Assembly: GCF_900199585.1 (NCBI RefSeq)
Contig: NZ_FZQY01000007.1
Span: 19,708-83,707, forward strand
DNA length: 64,000 nt
Source: Helicobacter sp. 'house sparrow 1'
Lineage (GTDB): Bacteria; Campylobacterota; Campylobacteria; Campylobacterales; Helicobacteraceae
Direction: 5' to 3'
Under the pieces are notes generated by a model. The model worked only from the letters and a program-made list of their open reading frames with translations. It was not told the DNA's origin and did not search any database. This document shows positions 55,601 through 64,000 of the stretch, piece by piece. The translations under genes and the position numbers were made by a program. Each line of letters begins with the position of its first letter. Position 1 is the first letter of the stretch.

Positions 55601-58600
55601 ATGATGCAAATATTAATATTACTTCCAATAACAACCCTAATGCTTTTCAAGCAGTAGAAGAAGGTGCAATTAATAGCTTTACAGAAATAAATACCACTAA
55701 CAATAATACAAGTGGCACTATTACTGGGCATATTTATGCACAAAACAAGGGAAGCAATCTCATCCAAGTGCAAAAATTAACAATCATAGGAAATATTATC
55801 TCTTATAACGGAATAAATACTATTACTTTGGGTGCAGATACTAAAAGCAGTATCCAAGGAAATGTGATAGCAGATAGTAGCAATGGTATTGGTAATACAG
55901 AATCTAAAAACACAATTACCTTAGATAAAAGTGCTTCCCTAGAGGGCTATATTATGGCAAATGGTACAAATATAGAGAGGGTAGCAAGAAATGAGATTAT
56001 TTTAGGCACAAATTCAAAATCAGCCCTAAATCTCAATGGAGGAACTATTGCAGATAGTGATGGAAATCCCATTGGAACAGAAAATGATGCAATTTTCTCT
56101 GAAACAATCCAAGCCTATAACCTTATTACCGATAATTCAACAGGAGAAACACAGAGTGTTATTAGTGGGAATATATATGCCAAGGATAATACTCAAGATA
56201 CAAGTCAAAAAGGTGGCAATGATATTACTATAAAGAATATTACAATGGAGGGAAATATCCTTGCAGATAGCAATGGAATCAATAAAATCATCTTTGGTAT
56301 GGAAAATAAAGCAAGCAATATCAAAGGAAATATCCTTGCACAGGATGGAGGGAGTAATAATCTTGTTTTAAAACAATTGGAGCTTAATTCTGATCAAGGA
56401 GTTATCCAAGCTATGGGAAAAACTACTAGTATAAAAACTAGTAACACAATCTCTCTTAATAACTCAAGTTCAATCATCAATACTTCTTTAACTGCCACTC
56501 AAGAAAGTCTAACACAGCAACTAACAATACAAGAAACAGTTAATTCCATTACCATTAACAGTAAGTCTTATATTGCTCTTACTGGAAATCCTCTAAATGA
56601 GAATAATGCAATTGCTGCAATAGGCTATAAAGCAAAAAATGAAATCACTGATTATGTAGATGGGGATGTGATTACAGCAAATACTATTGCAGGAAATATC
56701 TTTGCTGGAAACATGGGGGTAAATAATCTCAACTTTAACACTCTAAAGATTAATGAAGATAGTTCGGGTGGTATCATTGCAAAATCAAATATGGATAATG
56801 CAAATGAAACAAAAAATAGGCTAATTATCAGGGATAATTCTTTAATCAAAAACACCTATATTCTAGCAAACCAAGAAGCGCAAAAAGGAGATCTTGGCAC
56901 CATTCTTCAAACTAGAAATGAAATCTCTCTCTATGGTAGCGCTGTAGTCCATCTTACCGCTAATCCCGAAGATGAAAATGCAATTGCTGCAATAGGGGTG
57001 CACGCGCGCAATAGTATTGAAGATAATGGCAAGGGTTCGCACACGATTACTGGAAATATTGTGGGAAATTATGATGGGCAAAATGATATTTCTTTAAATC
57101 AAGTGGTAATGATAGGAGATGTAACTGCCAATAATACAGGACAAAATATCTTGCGATTTGGTTCAGCAACCAATAATACCAATAGTAATGGAAGTTTTTA
57201 TGGCAATATTTCTGCAATCACAAATTTTGGTGCAAGTAGAAATACCTTTTACTTCAGAGGCATTGCAATTGGGGGAGAGGAAGCAAAGTCTATTTTTGCA
57301 GATTCAAAAAGTACAAATGGAGGATTTAATACCCTAAACCTCTATAATAATTCTTCATTAAGCAATATGTATATGATCGCCCAAGGACAAAACTCTATAA
57401 ATACTATTGATTTAATGGATACAGCCTCTAAAATATCTTTAACTTCTGATCCCAAAACAGGTTTTGTAGCCTATGCTACAGGGAATGGATCGGCAAATAT
57501 TATTCAAGGAGATAATAATACTGCAAGCCATACTATTACTGGAGGAATCCAAGCTGAGGATTCTGGAAGAAATGATTTTAAACTTTATCAATTAACTTTA
57601 AGCGGTGATGTAATTGCCAAGTCTTTGGGTTCTAATACCCTTACTTTTGGAAATACTACTAATGCTTCCACCTTTACTGGCAATATCACAGCAGAAGATG
57701 GAAACAATGCTATCACTATCACAAAAACAAATCTAGGGACAGATATTCTTGGCACAAATATTCAATCTAATGCAACTATTAATAATTCTTCAAATACTCT
57801 TACTTTAAAAGATGCTTCTATCTTGCAAGGGCAATTTATCAAGGCCTTATCAAAAACAACATCAAATGAAGAAAACAATCAAGTTAGTTTTTCTTCTGTC
57901 AATGCACTTAATCTTGAGGGAACTTCTTATTTAGTCTTGCGATCCCAAGATGATGTAATACTTGCTAGTGGTAATGGAGCCAAAAATACAATTACTGATA
58001 CAACAAGTAGGAATGCTAAGGAAAATAATATTGCAGGAAATATCCAAGCCAATAACTCTGGAGTAAATGATATCACCCTTAAAAGAATCATTATGCAGGG
58101 TGATATTCTTGCAAAAAATAGCGGTTCAAATACTATCAATTTTGGGAACAATGAAAATGGTAATCAATTCATAGGAAACTTGATTGTAAGCAATGCTAGC
58201 AATACTGTAACCTTACAACATACTGCAATGACAGGCTATCTTCAAGCTCTGATAAATAATTCCAAAAATACATTGGTGCTTACTAATTCTACAATTACAG
58301 ATGGTTATATGGTAGCTATATCTACCCAAAATATGGATGATGCTAATGGCAATGAAGGCGAAAATCCAGTTGCAGGTGCAATCAATAGCCTAAGCATTGA
58401 TACAGATTCCACTATTGCATTTAAGGGTGTTCAAATTGTTAATGCAAATGGAGAAAAGGTTGGATCTGGAAACGATGCAATCTTTACACAAGGGGCTCCC
58501 TCTCAAAATCTAATCACTGATAATTCTTCAAATACACACACTATAGTAGGAAATATTACTGCAGATAGTGGTGGAAAAAATAACTATGAATTTGGACATA

Positions 58601-61600
58601 TTAATATCACAGGCTCTATTTACTCTACCACTCATAAAGCAGGTAATACCATCAAACTAAAAAATAGCTCCACCCTAAAAGAGGGGGTAATTATGACTCG
58701 AGGTAATGATGTAGCCAATACACTAACCTTTACTGATAATGCCTCACTTACTCAATCCTACCTCCAGGCAATTTTAGAAAATAATAATGCAGGAACTCCC
58801 GATGATGAGGGAGTAACAACTCAACTCACTGCAAAAAATACTCTAATTTTTGAGGGCAATTCAACTTTTGGTCTAATAGGAGAAAGTAATCACATTGCTA
58901 TTCTTGCAGATGGTGATGGGGCAAGCAATATTATTAGTGGGAATAAAGGTAATGTCAATGGAGATATTTTTGCCAAAAATGGTGGAATCAATACTCTCAC
59001 CGAAGTGAGACATCTTACTATCAACACAAAAAACATTAAAGCTATTGGCAATAATGCAAAAAATAATATAAAAATTACAAATGAAAATGTTGCTAGGAAT
59101 AATGATTCCAACTCTTTATTCTTAAATGCCGAAGCAGATGGCATTGCGGTTTTAGCAGATAATGGAAGTAATAGGATTGAACTTATTTTAGGAAGTCATA
59201 ATATCACAGGGGATATTTTTGCAAATAATGCAGGAAATAATACACTAAGCTATAGTGGCAACACTACTGCTGGAACAAATAATGGCATTACTATTACTGG
59301 AAATATTTATGCAAGTACTCAAAGTTCAAATAACTTAACACTTCAGAATGCAATGGTTATTTCAAACATCATCAAAGCAACTGATGGCAGTAAAAACACT
59401 ATTGCTCTAAAAGATAAAAATTCAATAGCAACCGGTAGTATAAAACTTGGTAATGCAGACACTATAAGAAAAGATGTGCTTATTGCAGATGGTTATGACA
59501 GTAAAAATACCATCTCAAGTACAAGCAATGAAGAAAGCATCATAACTGGAAACATCATTGCCCAAAGTGCGGGAAGCAATATACTCACAGATATAGCAAA
59601 ATTTAAAATGACAAATGGCTATATCATAGCAAATGGGGATGGGTCTAGCAATAATCTTGTATTAAACAGAGATTCTCAAATTAGCCTAGTTAGCTCTACC
59701 TCAAAAAATGCAATTTTTGCAAGTGGTATTGAAGCCATCAATAAAATAAAAGACAATGATGTTAAAACTACTCCTACAAGCATCATTCTTGGAAATATCA
59801 CTTCACAAAGAGGTGGTAAGAATGAGCTTAGTGTAATTAATTTATCTATCACTGGAGATTTAAATGCCTATAATGAAGGGAACAACACCATAAAGCTTGG
59901 TGGTGGCAATCAAGTTTTAAGACAATCTGATGGAACCAAAAATGAAGTGGGCTTCACAGGAGCTATTTTTGCAACAGGAGCAGATTCTAAAAACTCCATT
60001 ACCTTTAGCAGTGGTGCAAAAGCCTCTTTGATCAAAAATGAAAATAGCAACAATGCTGTATTAGCCAGTGGTGATGATGCAAACAATACGATCACTGATA
60101 ATAATAGTGGAAATGCATTAAAAATATCTGGGGATATTAGTGCCATAGATTCTGGAAAAAATACCATCAACTTTGATAACACCACAATGAGTGGTAATGT
60201 TATTGCTCGATCTGGTGGAAATAATATATTAACTTTTCAACAAGGTAATATCACAGAAACTCAAACTATTGTCTCAAGCGAAAATAATTCTCTTAACACT
60301 CTAAATTACAATAATTTTAGCTTTAGCAATACAACAGATCAAAAAGATCATTTCACACTAAATGCCTCTAATGCAGGAGAAAATAGGCTATTTCTCACAA
60401 TAAAAAAAGATGCGAACCAAAAAAACCTTGAAGACTTAAAGCTTAGCATTACAACCACAAATCAAGGAATCAATACCATTATCGCACAACAAGTAAATTC
60501 AGCACAGGCTAATATTTCCTATAGTGGTGGTAGCACTACTGCTGTTTTTTCTCAAACTAAAAGCACTGATGATAATACAGGAGGAAATATTAATGTAGCT
60601 GCCTACAGTGATGGGGTTATGCTCACACTTAATGCAAGTAAGGCAAATGATATTTTTAAAGATTTCAGAGATCTTACATTGTTCTTCTCAAATCATACAC
60701 GCGTTTATATGAAAGATAAAAGCAACTATTCTTTTGCTGGGAATTATGTAGGTGATGTAAATTTTCTAAAGCTTGGTACAAAAAATGATAATGAAATCAA
60801 TCTTACACTTGAAAATAATGCAAGCCTTATAGCTTCTTTATATTCCAATGGTAATGGAAAAATAAATCTAGAGCTTAACAAAAATACAAAATGGATTGTA
60901 ATACCCACAGATGGTGATGCAGTAAGTATTAACAAGCTTACTACTTCATCATCTGCAAATACAAGACAAACAACCATCACTCTAAATTCTGATCAAATGC
61001 ATCAAGATACCCTAAAACAGGGAAATACACTTGTTGATCTTGCAACAGGTGGATATGCTACAAAGTATGGTGTGGATAAGACAAGCCACACATCCCTCTC
61101 AATTGCCTCGGCTGGAAACTTAAATGATGTGATTTTTAGAGTTTATGCAGATACTATCCATAAACAAAGTGATGTTGTTAAAGTTAATGGTATCAATAAT
61201 GGAGATACTACTTCAAAGGCCCTATTACAAGCTTACTACACAGTTGAGAGTTTGCAAAATGCAGAAAAATATATTTATCAAGATAATGAAGAATTAAGTG
61301 TAAATAATACTCTTGTTGCAACCATTGAAACAAATGCAAAAGATAATTTTAGCTTTGATATATCCAAGCCAACAACTGTAGAACAAGGATATCTTCTTGT
61401 TACTACAGAATTTATTAAAAAGACAGAAGATAAAACTCCTCTTGGAAAAAATAGCGAACAAGTGGATAATTACTACATTAAGGCTTATAGTGCAGCAATC
61501 AAACCTCAAGAAGCACAAAATACCTATAGTCTTTTGTCTGCAAATTATCTAGTCTTCTTATCGGGTATCAGTGATATTAATAAGCGTTTAGGTGAAGTAA

Positions 61601-62784
61601 GAGATGAAACTTATAATCACGGGTTGTGGGCCAGAACATTTTTTGGGCAAATGTCTCAAAATCAGGGTATTGCCATAAGCAATAACTATATTAGTGCACA
61701 AACAGGTTATGACTTTGCTCTTCCAACAAATGGCGGTATGCATTTTATAGGTTTTTCCTTTGGATATGGAGCCCATAGCCTTGTCTCTGATGCTTGGAAG
61801 ATGAATTCTTCTGTCTTAAGTGGTTCTCTTTATTATTCTTTTGTAAAAGATTCTGGAATCTATGCAGATACTGTGTTTAGATATGACTATATTGATAGTA
61901 AGCCACAAGCCCAAGATATTACCAATCAACTACTTTCGCACGCCTTTTCACTTTCTGAGGAAATTGGTTATCGGGCCTATTTTGATTCTAAACAAAGATT
62001 TTTCTTTGAAGCTCAAGGTCAATTTATAGGTGCTTATATGACTGACCTTACAGCCCTTCAGCAATACTCAAATAGAACTGAAGCAAAACTATACTCAAAA
62101 ATGAGTAACTCTTATCTATTTAGAGGAAGAGTAGGTGGAATTTTTGGATATAGGCTAAAAACAGCAAAAAATCAAACTGATTTTAGACTAGGAGCTTCTT
62201 ATGTTGCAGATTATAATATGGCAAAAATAGATCTTGAAGTAGAAAAGATTGCCACAGATTCTAAAAACCTTGGTTTTAACCAAATGGCATTAGTATCACT
62301 AGGAATCAACTCTTACTTAACTAAGAGCTTAAGACTTTATTTAGAGGGTGAAATAGGATTTTTAGGTAAGACATTAAATCAAAATTATGCAGCAAACTTA
62401 GGGCTAAGATATAGCTTTGGAACAACAAAGCGTGAGGTTTCATCTAATTCTGAAGTAGATCAAAAAATTGTAGAAGATGAATTTGAAACTTTAAATATTG
62501 AAGCCTCACAAATTAAGTGTAATGGATGTAATCCAGAAAGTGGTTTTTATATCAAACTCTTAGACTTGCCAGAACCCAATGCGGGGCTAAATAATTATTT
62601 AAATAAAATGAATTACAGAATCCATAAACAGGATGGAAAAGTAACTTATTATGTAGGACCTTATAAGAAATTAGATGAAGCTAAAAAACAACAAGATATT
62701 GCAACTAAGATCAAACAAAGTCTTACCAAGAATCCAAGCACCAACACGGATATTTATAAAATTAATAACAAAAGCAAAAGATAA
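52696..62784 (+). CDS. Giant autotransporter adhesin with C-terminal SPOR-like tail
   Basis: This 3362-residue protein is the largest gene here. A signal peptide ends near residue 32 (VSSA). The passenger (about 33-2960) is built of roughly 20-25-residue rungs with pattern G[ND]I.A...G.NT[IL].[LF], e.g. GDIKAKNKGQNTLHF and GSITAKNQGKNTI, predicted to form a right-handed beta-helix. It looks free of Cys and very rich in Asn, Thr, Ser and Gly. The barrel begins around GLWARTFFGQ (about 2976) and its last strand is NLGLRYSFG (about 3242). About 115 residues follow where autotransporters normally stop: an acidic linker, CNGC (3275-3278), then GFYIKLLDLPEP, KMNYRIHKQDGK and TYYVGPYKKLDEAKK, which fit the peptidoglycan-binding SPOR fold. 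The start is GTG, like that of the next gene. The role is probably adhesion or surface layer. Confidence 0.85.
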   Translation: MKKMSYFFLNRIKRSFIALSMTSLLCPSVSSAVEGPIDNNSDPNKQVTVGNVLQGDTLSGSITTSGNNVHTTVNFRGDSKMENGQISAVFKNQNGATENADTKTGATNTIILQENSVLNLTANANQAGNNGPDTVTTDPAYSILASGSGAQNTISDITTGTAKGAIAGAIFAKDGGINLINNLRNTAISGAVIAEGKGSTNTLSFDQGTNLTGYIATLKGGVNTLTLSEGATLNLAKEATEGASILANGISEAKETKDDIPSINTIKGTTKEKNTISGAIVAKDKGINNIDIYNLEVLGDIKAVNTGSNTLALEKGFLTNISTTGEDSKNSINLNGDASIKGAISNLETTGTANKTNNGINTITLNDNSTLNLNKGSNTSGAAIFSSNGSNTIGGNSIGAHKITGNITATKSGKNTITLQSLTMTGDITTDESGINTITLGSFNATEKSTIIGDIKAKNKGQNTLHFTNVTLTGNIFAGDSNDVKEVAGGGYNEITLLDSSVSGNISAQNNGNNRLVLGNGGTKATVIGSIKAQKNGSNVIEFNNGEVNGGIFAEGEKATNTITLGNQTYTGIIKSNITATNNGTNTISIQSVNMTGSITAKNQGKNTITDNNPFDTQSTITGGIIAQDNGKNTATLKNIALSAGITAGGNGATNTIIIGGQENGVVSSDITANAQGANDISFDNHTSLVGNILANANGTNTIKEKTREDGTISTTTQSLLTGSITADKGNNTITLANTKITKGIIAKNAGQNTVEIKTTESNYKLITNITAESGGMNTITIGENDTKTGILEGSLNASGNGSQNTLSLNKDSSFINGSITADATTNSNDQTATNNITLNHSSLIHLKTEGYALYATGINASNTITGNNNTGKNIIEGDIVADGGENTIDENKRALNTIKLDNLTIKGEINAYNAATNTLELKTANITGNFLAQDSGKNVVKFKENSEVTVSGSFVARTKGTNTLTLNNDANINITSNNNPNAFQAVEEGAINSFTEINTTNNNTSGTITGHIYAQNKGSNLIQVQKLTIIGNIISYNGINTITLGADTKSSIQGNVIADSSNGIGNTESKNTITLDKSASLEGYIMANGTNIERVARNEIILGTNSKSALNLNGGTIADSDGNPIGTENDAIFSETIQAYNLITDNSTGETQSVISGNIYAKDNTQDTSQKGGNDITIKNITMEGNILADSNGINKIIFGMENKASNIKGNILAQDGGSNNLVLKQLELNSDQGVIQAMGKTTSIKTSNTISLNNSSSIINTSLTATQESLTQQLTIQETVNSITINSKSYIALTGNPLNENNAIAAIGYKAKNEITDYVDGDVITANTIAGNIFAGNMGVNNLNFNTLKINEDSSGGIIAKSNMDNANETKNRLIIRDNSLIKNTYILANQEAQKGDLGTILQTRNEISLYGSAVVHLTANPEDENAIAAIGVHARNSIEDNGKGSHTITGNIVGNYDGQNDISLNQVVMIGDVTANNTGQNILRFGSATNNTNSNGSFYGNISAITNFGASRNTFYFRGIAIGGEEAKSIFADSKSTNGGFNTLNLYNNSSLSNMYMIAQGQNSINTIDLMDTASKISLTSDPKTGFVAYATGNGSANIIQGDNNTASHTITGGIQAEDSGRNDFKLYQLTLSGDVIAKSLGSNTLTFGNTTNASTFTGNITAEDGNNAITITKTNLGTDILGTNIQSNATINNSSNTLTLKDASILQGQFIKALSKTTSNEENNQVSFSSVNALNLEGTSYLVLRSQDDVILASGNGAKNTITDTTSRNAKENNIAGNIQANNSGVNDITLKRIIMQGDILAKNSGSNTINFGNNENGNQFIGNLIVSNASNTVTLQHTAMTGYLQALINNSKNTLVLTNSTITDGYMVAISTQNMDDANGNEGENPVAGAINSLSIDTDSTIAFKGVQIVNANGEKVGSGNDAIFTQGAPSQNLITDNSSNTHTIVGNITADSGGKNNYEFGHINITGSIYSTTHKAGNTIKLKNSSTLKEGVIMTRGNDVANTLTFTDNASLTQSYLQAILENNNAGTPDDEGVTTQLTAKNTLIFEGNSTFGLIGESNHIAILADGDGASNIISGNKGNVNGDIFAKNGGINTLTEVRHLTINTKNIKAIGNNAKNNIKITNENVARNNDSNSLFLNAEADGIAVLADNGSNRIELILGSHNITGDIFANNAGNNTLSYSGNTTAGTNNGITITGNIYASTQSSNNLTLQNAMVISNIIKATDGSKNTIALKDKNSIATGSIKLGNADTIRKDVLIADGYDSKNTISSTSNEESIITGNIIAQSAGSNILTDIAKFKMTNGYIIANGDGSSNNLVLNRDSQISLVSSTSKNAIFASGIEAINKIKDNDVKTTPTSIILGNITSQRGGKNELSVINLSITGDLNAYNEGNNTIKLGGGNQVLRQSDGTKNEVGFTGAIFATGADSKNSITFSSGAKASLIKNENSNNAVLASGDDANNTITDNNSGNALKISGDISAIDSGKNTINFDNTTMSGNVIARSGGNNILTFQQGNITETQTIVSSENNSLNTLNYNNFSFSNTTDQKDHFTLNASNAGENRLFLTIKKDANQKNLEDLKLSITTTNQGINTIIAQQVNSAQANISYSGGSTTAVFSQTKSTDDNTGGNINVAAYSDGVMLTLNASKANDIFKDFRDLTLFFSNHTRVYMKDKSNYSFAGNYVGDVNFLKLGTKNDNEINLTLENNASLIASLYSNGNGKINLELNKNTKWIVIPTDGDAVSINKLTTSSSANTRQTTITLNSDQMHQDTLKQGNTLVDLATGGYATKYGVDKTSHTSLSIASAGNLNDVIFRVYADTIHKQSDVVKVNGINNGDTTSKALLQAYYTVESLQNAEKYIYQDNEELSVNNTLVATIETNAKDNFSFDISKPTTVEQGYLLVTTEFIKKTEDKTPLGKNSEQVDNYYIKAYSAAIKPQEAQNTYSLLSANYLVFLSGISDINKRLGEVRDETYNHGLWARTFFGQMSQNQGIAISNNYISAQTGYDFALPTNGGMHFIGFSFGYGAHSLVSDAWKMNSSVLSGSLYYSFVKDSGIYADTVFRYDYIDSKPQAQDITNQLLSHAFSLSEEIGYRAYFDSKQRFFFEAQGQFIGAYMTDLTALQQYSNRTEAKLYSKMSNSYLFRGRVGGIFGYRLKTAKNQTDFRLGASYVADYNMAKIDLEVEKIATDSKNLGFNQMALVSLGINSYLTKSLRLYLEGEIGFLGKTLNQNYAANLGLRYSFGTTKREVSSNSEVDQKIVEDEFETLNIEASQIKCNGCNPESGFYIKLLDLPEPNAGLNNYLNKMNYRIHKQDGKVTYYVGPYKKLDEAKKQQDIATKIKQSLTKNPSTNTDIYKINNKSKR

Positions 62785-62795
62785 GGAGAATATAG

Positions 62796-64000
62796 GTGCA
62801 AAGTCATATCGGTTTTAAAAAATCACTTATAGCGTATTCTCTCTCTATTATTCTCTATCCTCATTTAATCTATAGTGCAGATTCTATTACCAACACCAAC
62901 GAATCTGATAAACAAGTAATAATAGGTCAGGGGACTGAGGATAAACCCAACCCAAATGAAGTTTTAAATGGTTTTATTAATACTAGTGGCAATGGGAATA
63001 ATACAACAGTAACTTTTATTAAAAATAGTTCTATGGCAAATGGTTCAATTAGTGTTGCTGGTGGCTCCAATACTATCAAACTCCAAGATAATAGCTATTT
63101 AAATATTACTTCTGCAATTCGTGCAAATAGTGGGAGCAATACAATACTTGATGAAAGGACCACAGCTTCCAATAAAAGCACCATTTCTGGAGGCATTATG
63201 GCTCAAAATGGAGGTAGGAATAACCTCCAAAATCTAAAAAACTTTTCTATATCAGGAACGATAAATTCTGATGGCAATTCAAGTAGCAATATAATTTCTC
63301 TTCAAAATAACTCTGGGATCTCTGGTGCCATATCCGCCAACAATGGTGGAAGCAACACGATTACACTAAGTGCTGATTCTATAATCAATATTACTTCTAC
63401 CACCACAGAATCTGCTTCAATATTTGCAAGTGGGAGCAATGCAAGTAATAACATCAATAGTAGCGGTAATGGCATTATTAGCGGTAGTATTATCGCAAAG
63501 GAGGGTGGAAGCAATAATATTACTTTAGAATCTTTAAAGATGGGTGGAGAAATTAATGCAAACAAAGGCAATAATACTCTTCTAGTTAATACGCTTACTT
63601 TTAGTGGAAATAAAAAGGATATTACTGCTAGTAATGGTGGAAAAAATACTTTACAAATCAAAGCAAGTGGTGATTTAAACAATATCATCGCCAAAGATTC
63701 TAGCTCTACCAACACCATTACTCTAGATGGTAATGCAAAAATCCTAGGCTATCTATCAGCAAGTGAGGGTGGGAGCAATACCATTACTTTAAATGGAAAT
63801 GCAGGATTTAATTCTAGTACAACCACACAAGATAATGTTTCTATCTATGCAAGTGGAAATAATTCAAGCAACACTATTACAGGGGAAACTAGTAATGGCG
63901 GAAGTATTAGTGGAAGTGTGGTTGCATCTAATAGTGCCACAAATACTATCACACTTAATTCCTTAAATATTGGTGGAGATGTCAAAGCAAATGGTGGAAC
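62796..64000 (+). CDS. Second giant autotransporter, paralog of the preceding gene (3' end outside window)
   Basis: The frame is open from GTG 62796 to the window edge, about 401 codons. AAGGAG lies seven bases before the start and the gene begins 11 bases after the previous stop, so the two are co-transcribed. The signal peptide is SLIAYSLSIILYPHLIYSA. The first mature residues (TNESDKQVIIGQ, then EVLNGFINTSGNGNNTTVTF and SMANGSISV) align with the same region of the upstream protein (DPNKQVTVGN, DTLSGSITTSGNNVHTTVNF, KMENGQISA). The rung pattern continues: GISGAISANNGGSNTITL, GGEINANKGNNTLLV. Barrel and any tail lie outside. It is a tandem-duplication product. Confidence 0.85.
   Translation, partial: MQSHIGFKKSLIAYSLSIILYPHLIYSADSITNTNESDKQVIIGQGTEDKPNPNEVLNGFINTSGNGNNTTVTFIKNSSMANGSISVAGGSNTIKLQDNSYLNITSAIRANSGSNTILDERTTASNKSTISGGIMAQNGGRNNLQNLKNFSISGTINSDGNSSSNIISLQNNSGISGAISANNGGSNTITLSADSIINITSTTTESASIFASGSNASNNINSSGNGIISGSIIAKEGGSNNITLESLKMGGEINANKGNNTLLVNTLTFSGNKKDITASNGGKNTLQIKASGDLNNIIAKDSSSTNTITLDGNAKILGYLSASEGGSNTITLNGNAGFNSSTTTQDNVSIYASGNNSSNTITGETSNGGSISGSVVASNSATNTITLNSLNIGGDVKANGG

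Noticed and set aside
53334..61776. Numerous minus-strand open frames of 60-125 codons opposite the giant autotransporter
   Set aside because: They are hydrophobic shadow frames of the Asn/Thr-rich repeat coding strand, without ribosome-binding sites or family features.
52696..64000. Repeat-rich DNA resembling a CRISPR or satellite array
   Set aside because: The repeats are degenerate, in one open frame, and encode beta-helix rungs; there are no identical repeats with unique spacers.
1..64000. tRNA, rRNA, insertion sequence, prophage or attachment site
   Set aside because: I found no T-loop-like GTTCGAATC/GTTCAAATC in gene-free stretches, no transposase or integrase frame and no flanking direct repeats.

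Overview
The window is AT-rich, densely coding DNA that reads as a non-pylori Helicobacter chromosome (order Campylobacterales). I base this on the orphan regulator HsrA with a small-RNA locus upstream of it like the H. pylori RepG locus, a VacA-type autotransporter barrel, the remote epsilonproteobacterial CheZ between prfB and a U32 protein, a PabB-PabC fusion, and a futalosine-pathway menaquinone gene. I recognise 46 protein genes (one cut at each edge), one RNase P RNA and one probable small RNA. I see no tRNA, rRNA, insertion sequence, phage or CRISPR array. The species cannot be named from this sequence alone.

Layout. 1-4865 (+): overlapping operon of an MscS-type channel, the tRNA methylthiotransferase MtaB, an FtsH-like AAA protein that has lost its zinc-protease motif, and a small alpha/beta-hydrolase-like protein without catalytic residues. 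4867-7798 (-): htpG, ogt, purE. 7869-14151: a META-domain protein and a glycosyltransferase (+) face an operon prfB-cheZ-trhP-glycosyltransferase (-). 14427-22052 (+): lepA, pabBC, pabA, then the fatty-acid genes acpP, fabF, accA, and mnmA. 22042-24780: an SDR oxidoreductase (-), then mqnD and hemE (+). 24783-31007 (-): a complete phosphate-starvation operon pstS-pstC-pstA-pstB-phoU-phoB-phoR, preceded by a direct repeat with Pho-box geometry. Its PstS is circularly permuted relative to ordinary PstS.

31106-36314: an MBL hydrolase, argD, hsrA, the RepG-like RNA with a C/U-rich tract, a YihY-type membrane protein and a porin. 36355-43337 (-): rnpB, rsmH and a 1891-residue VacA-family autotransporter whose passenger carries two copies of a VacA-like module. 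43386-50529 (+): a folded leader with an unrecognised 372-residue protein, then a marR-controlled tripartite RND efflux operon. 50622-52637 (+): a UvrD/Rep helicase. 52696-64000 (+): two adjacent giant paralogous autotransporters made of short NT[IL]-type beta-helix rungs. The first has an extra tail after its barrel that resembles a peptidoglycan-binding SPOR domain.

The strongest candidates for something undescribed are the permuted PstS, the barrel-plus-SPOR autotransporter beside its paralog, and the RepG-like RNA with a possible G-rich partner just downstream of the porin gene.
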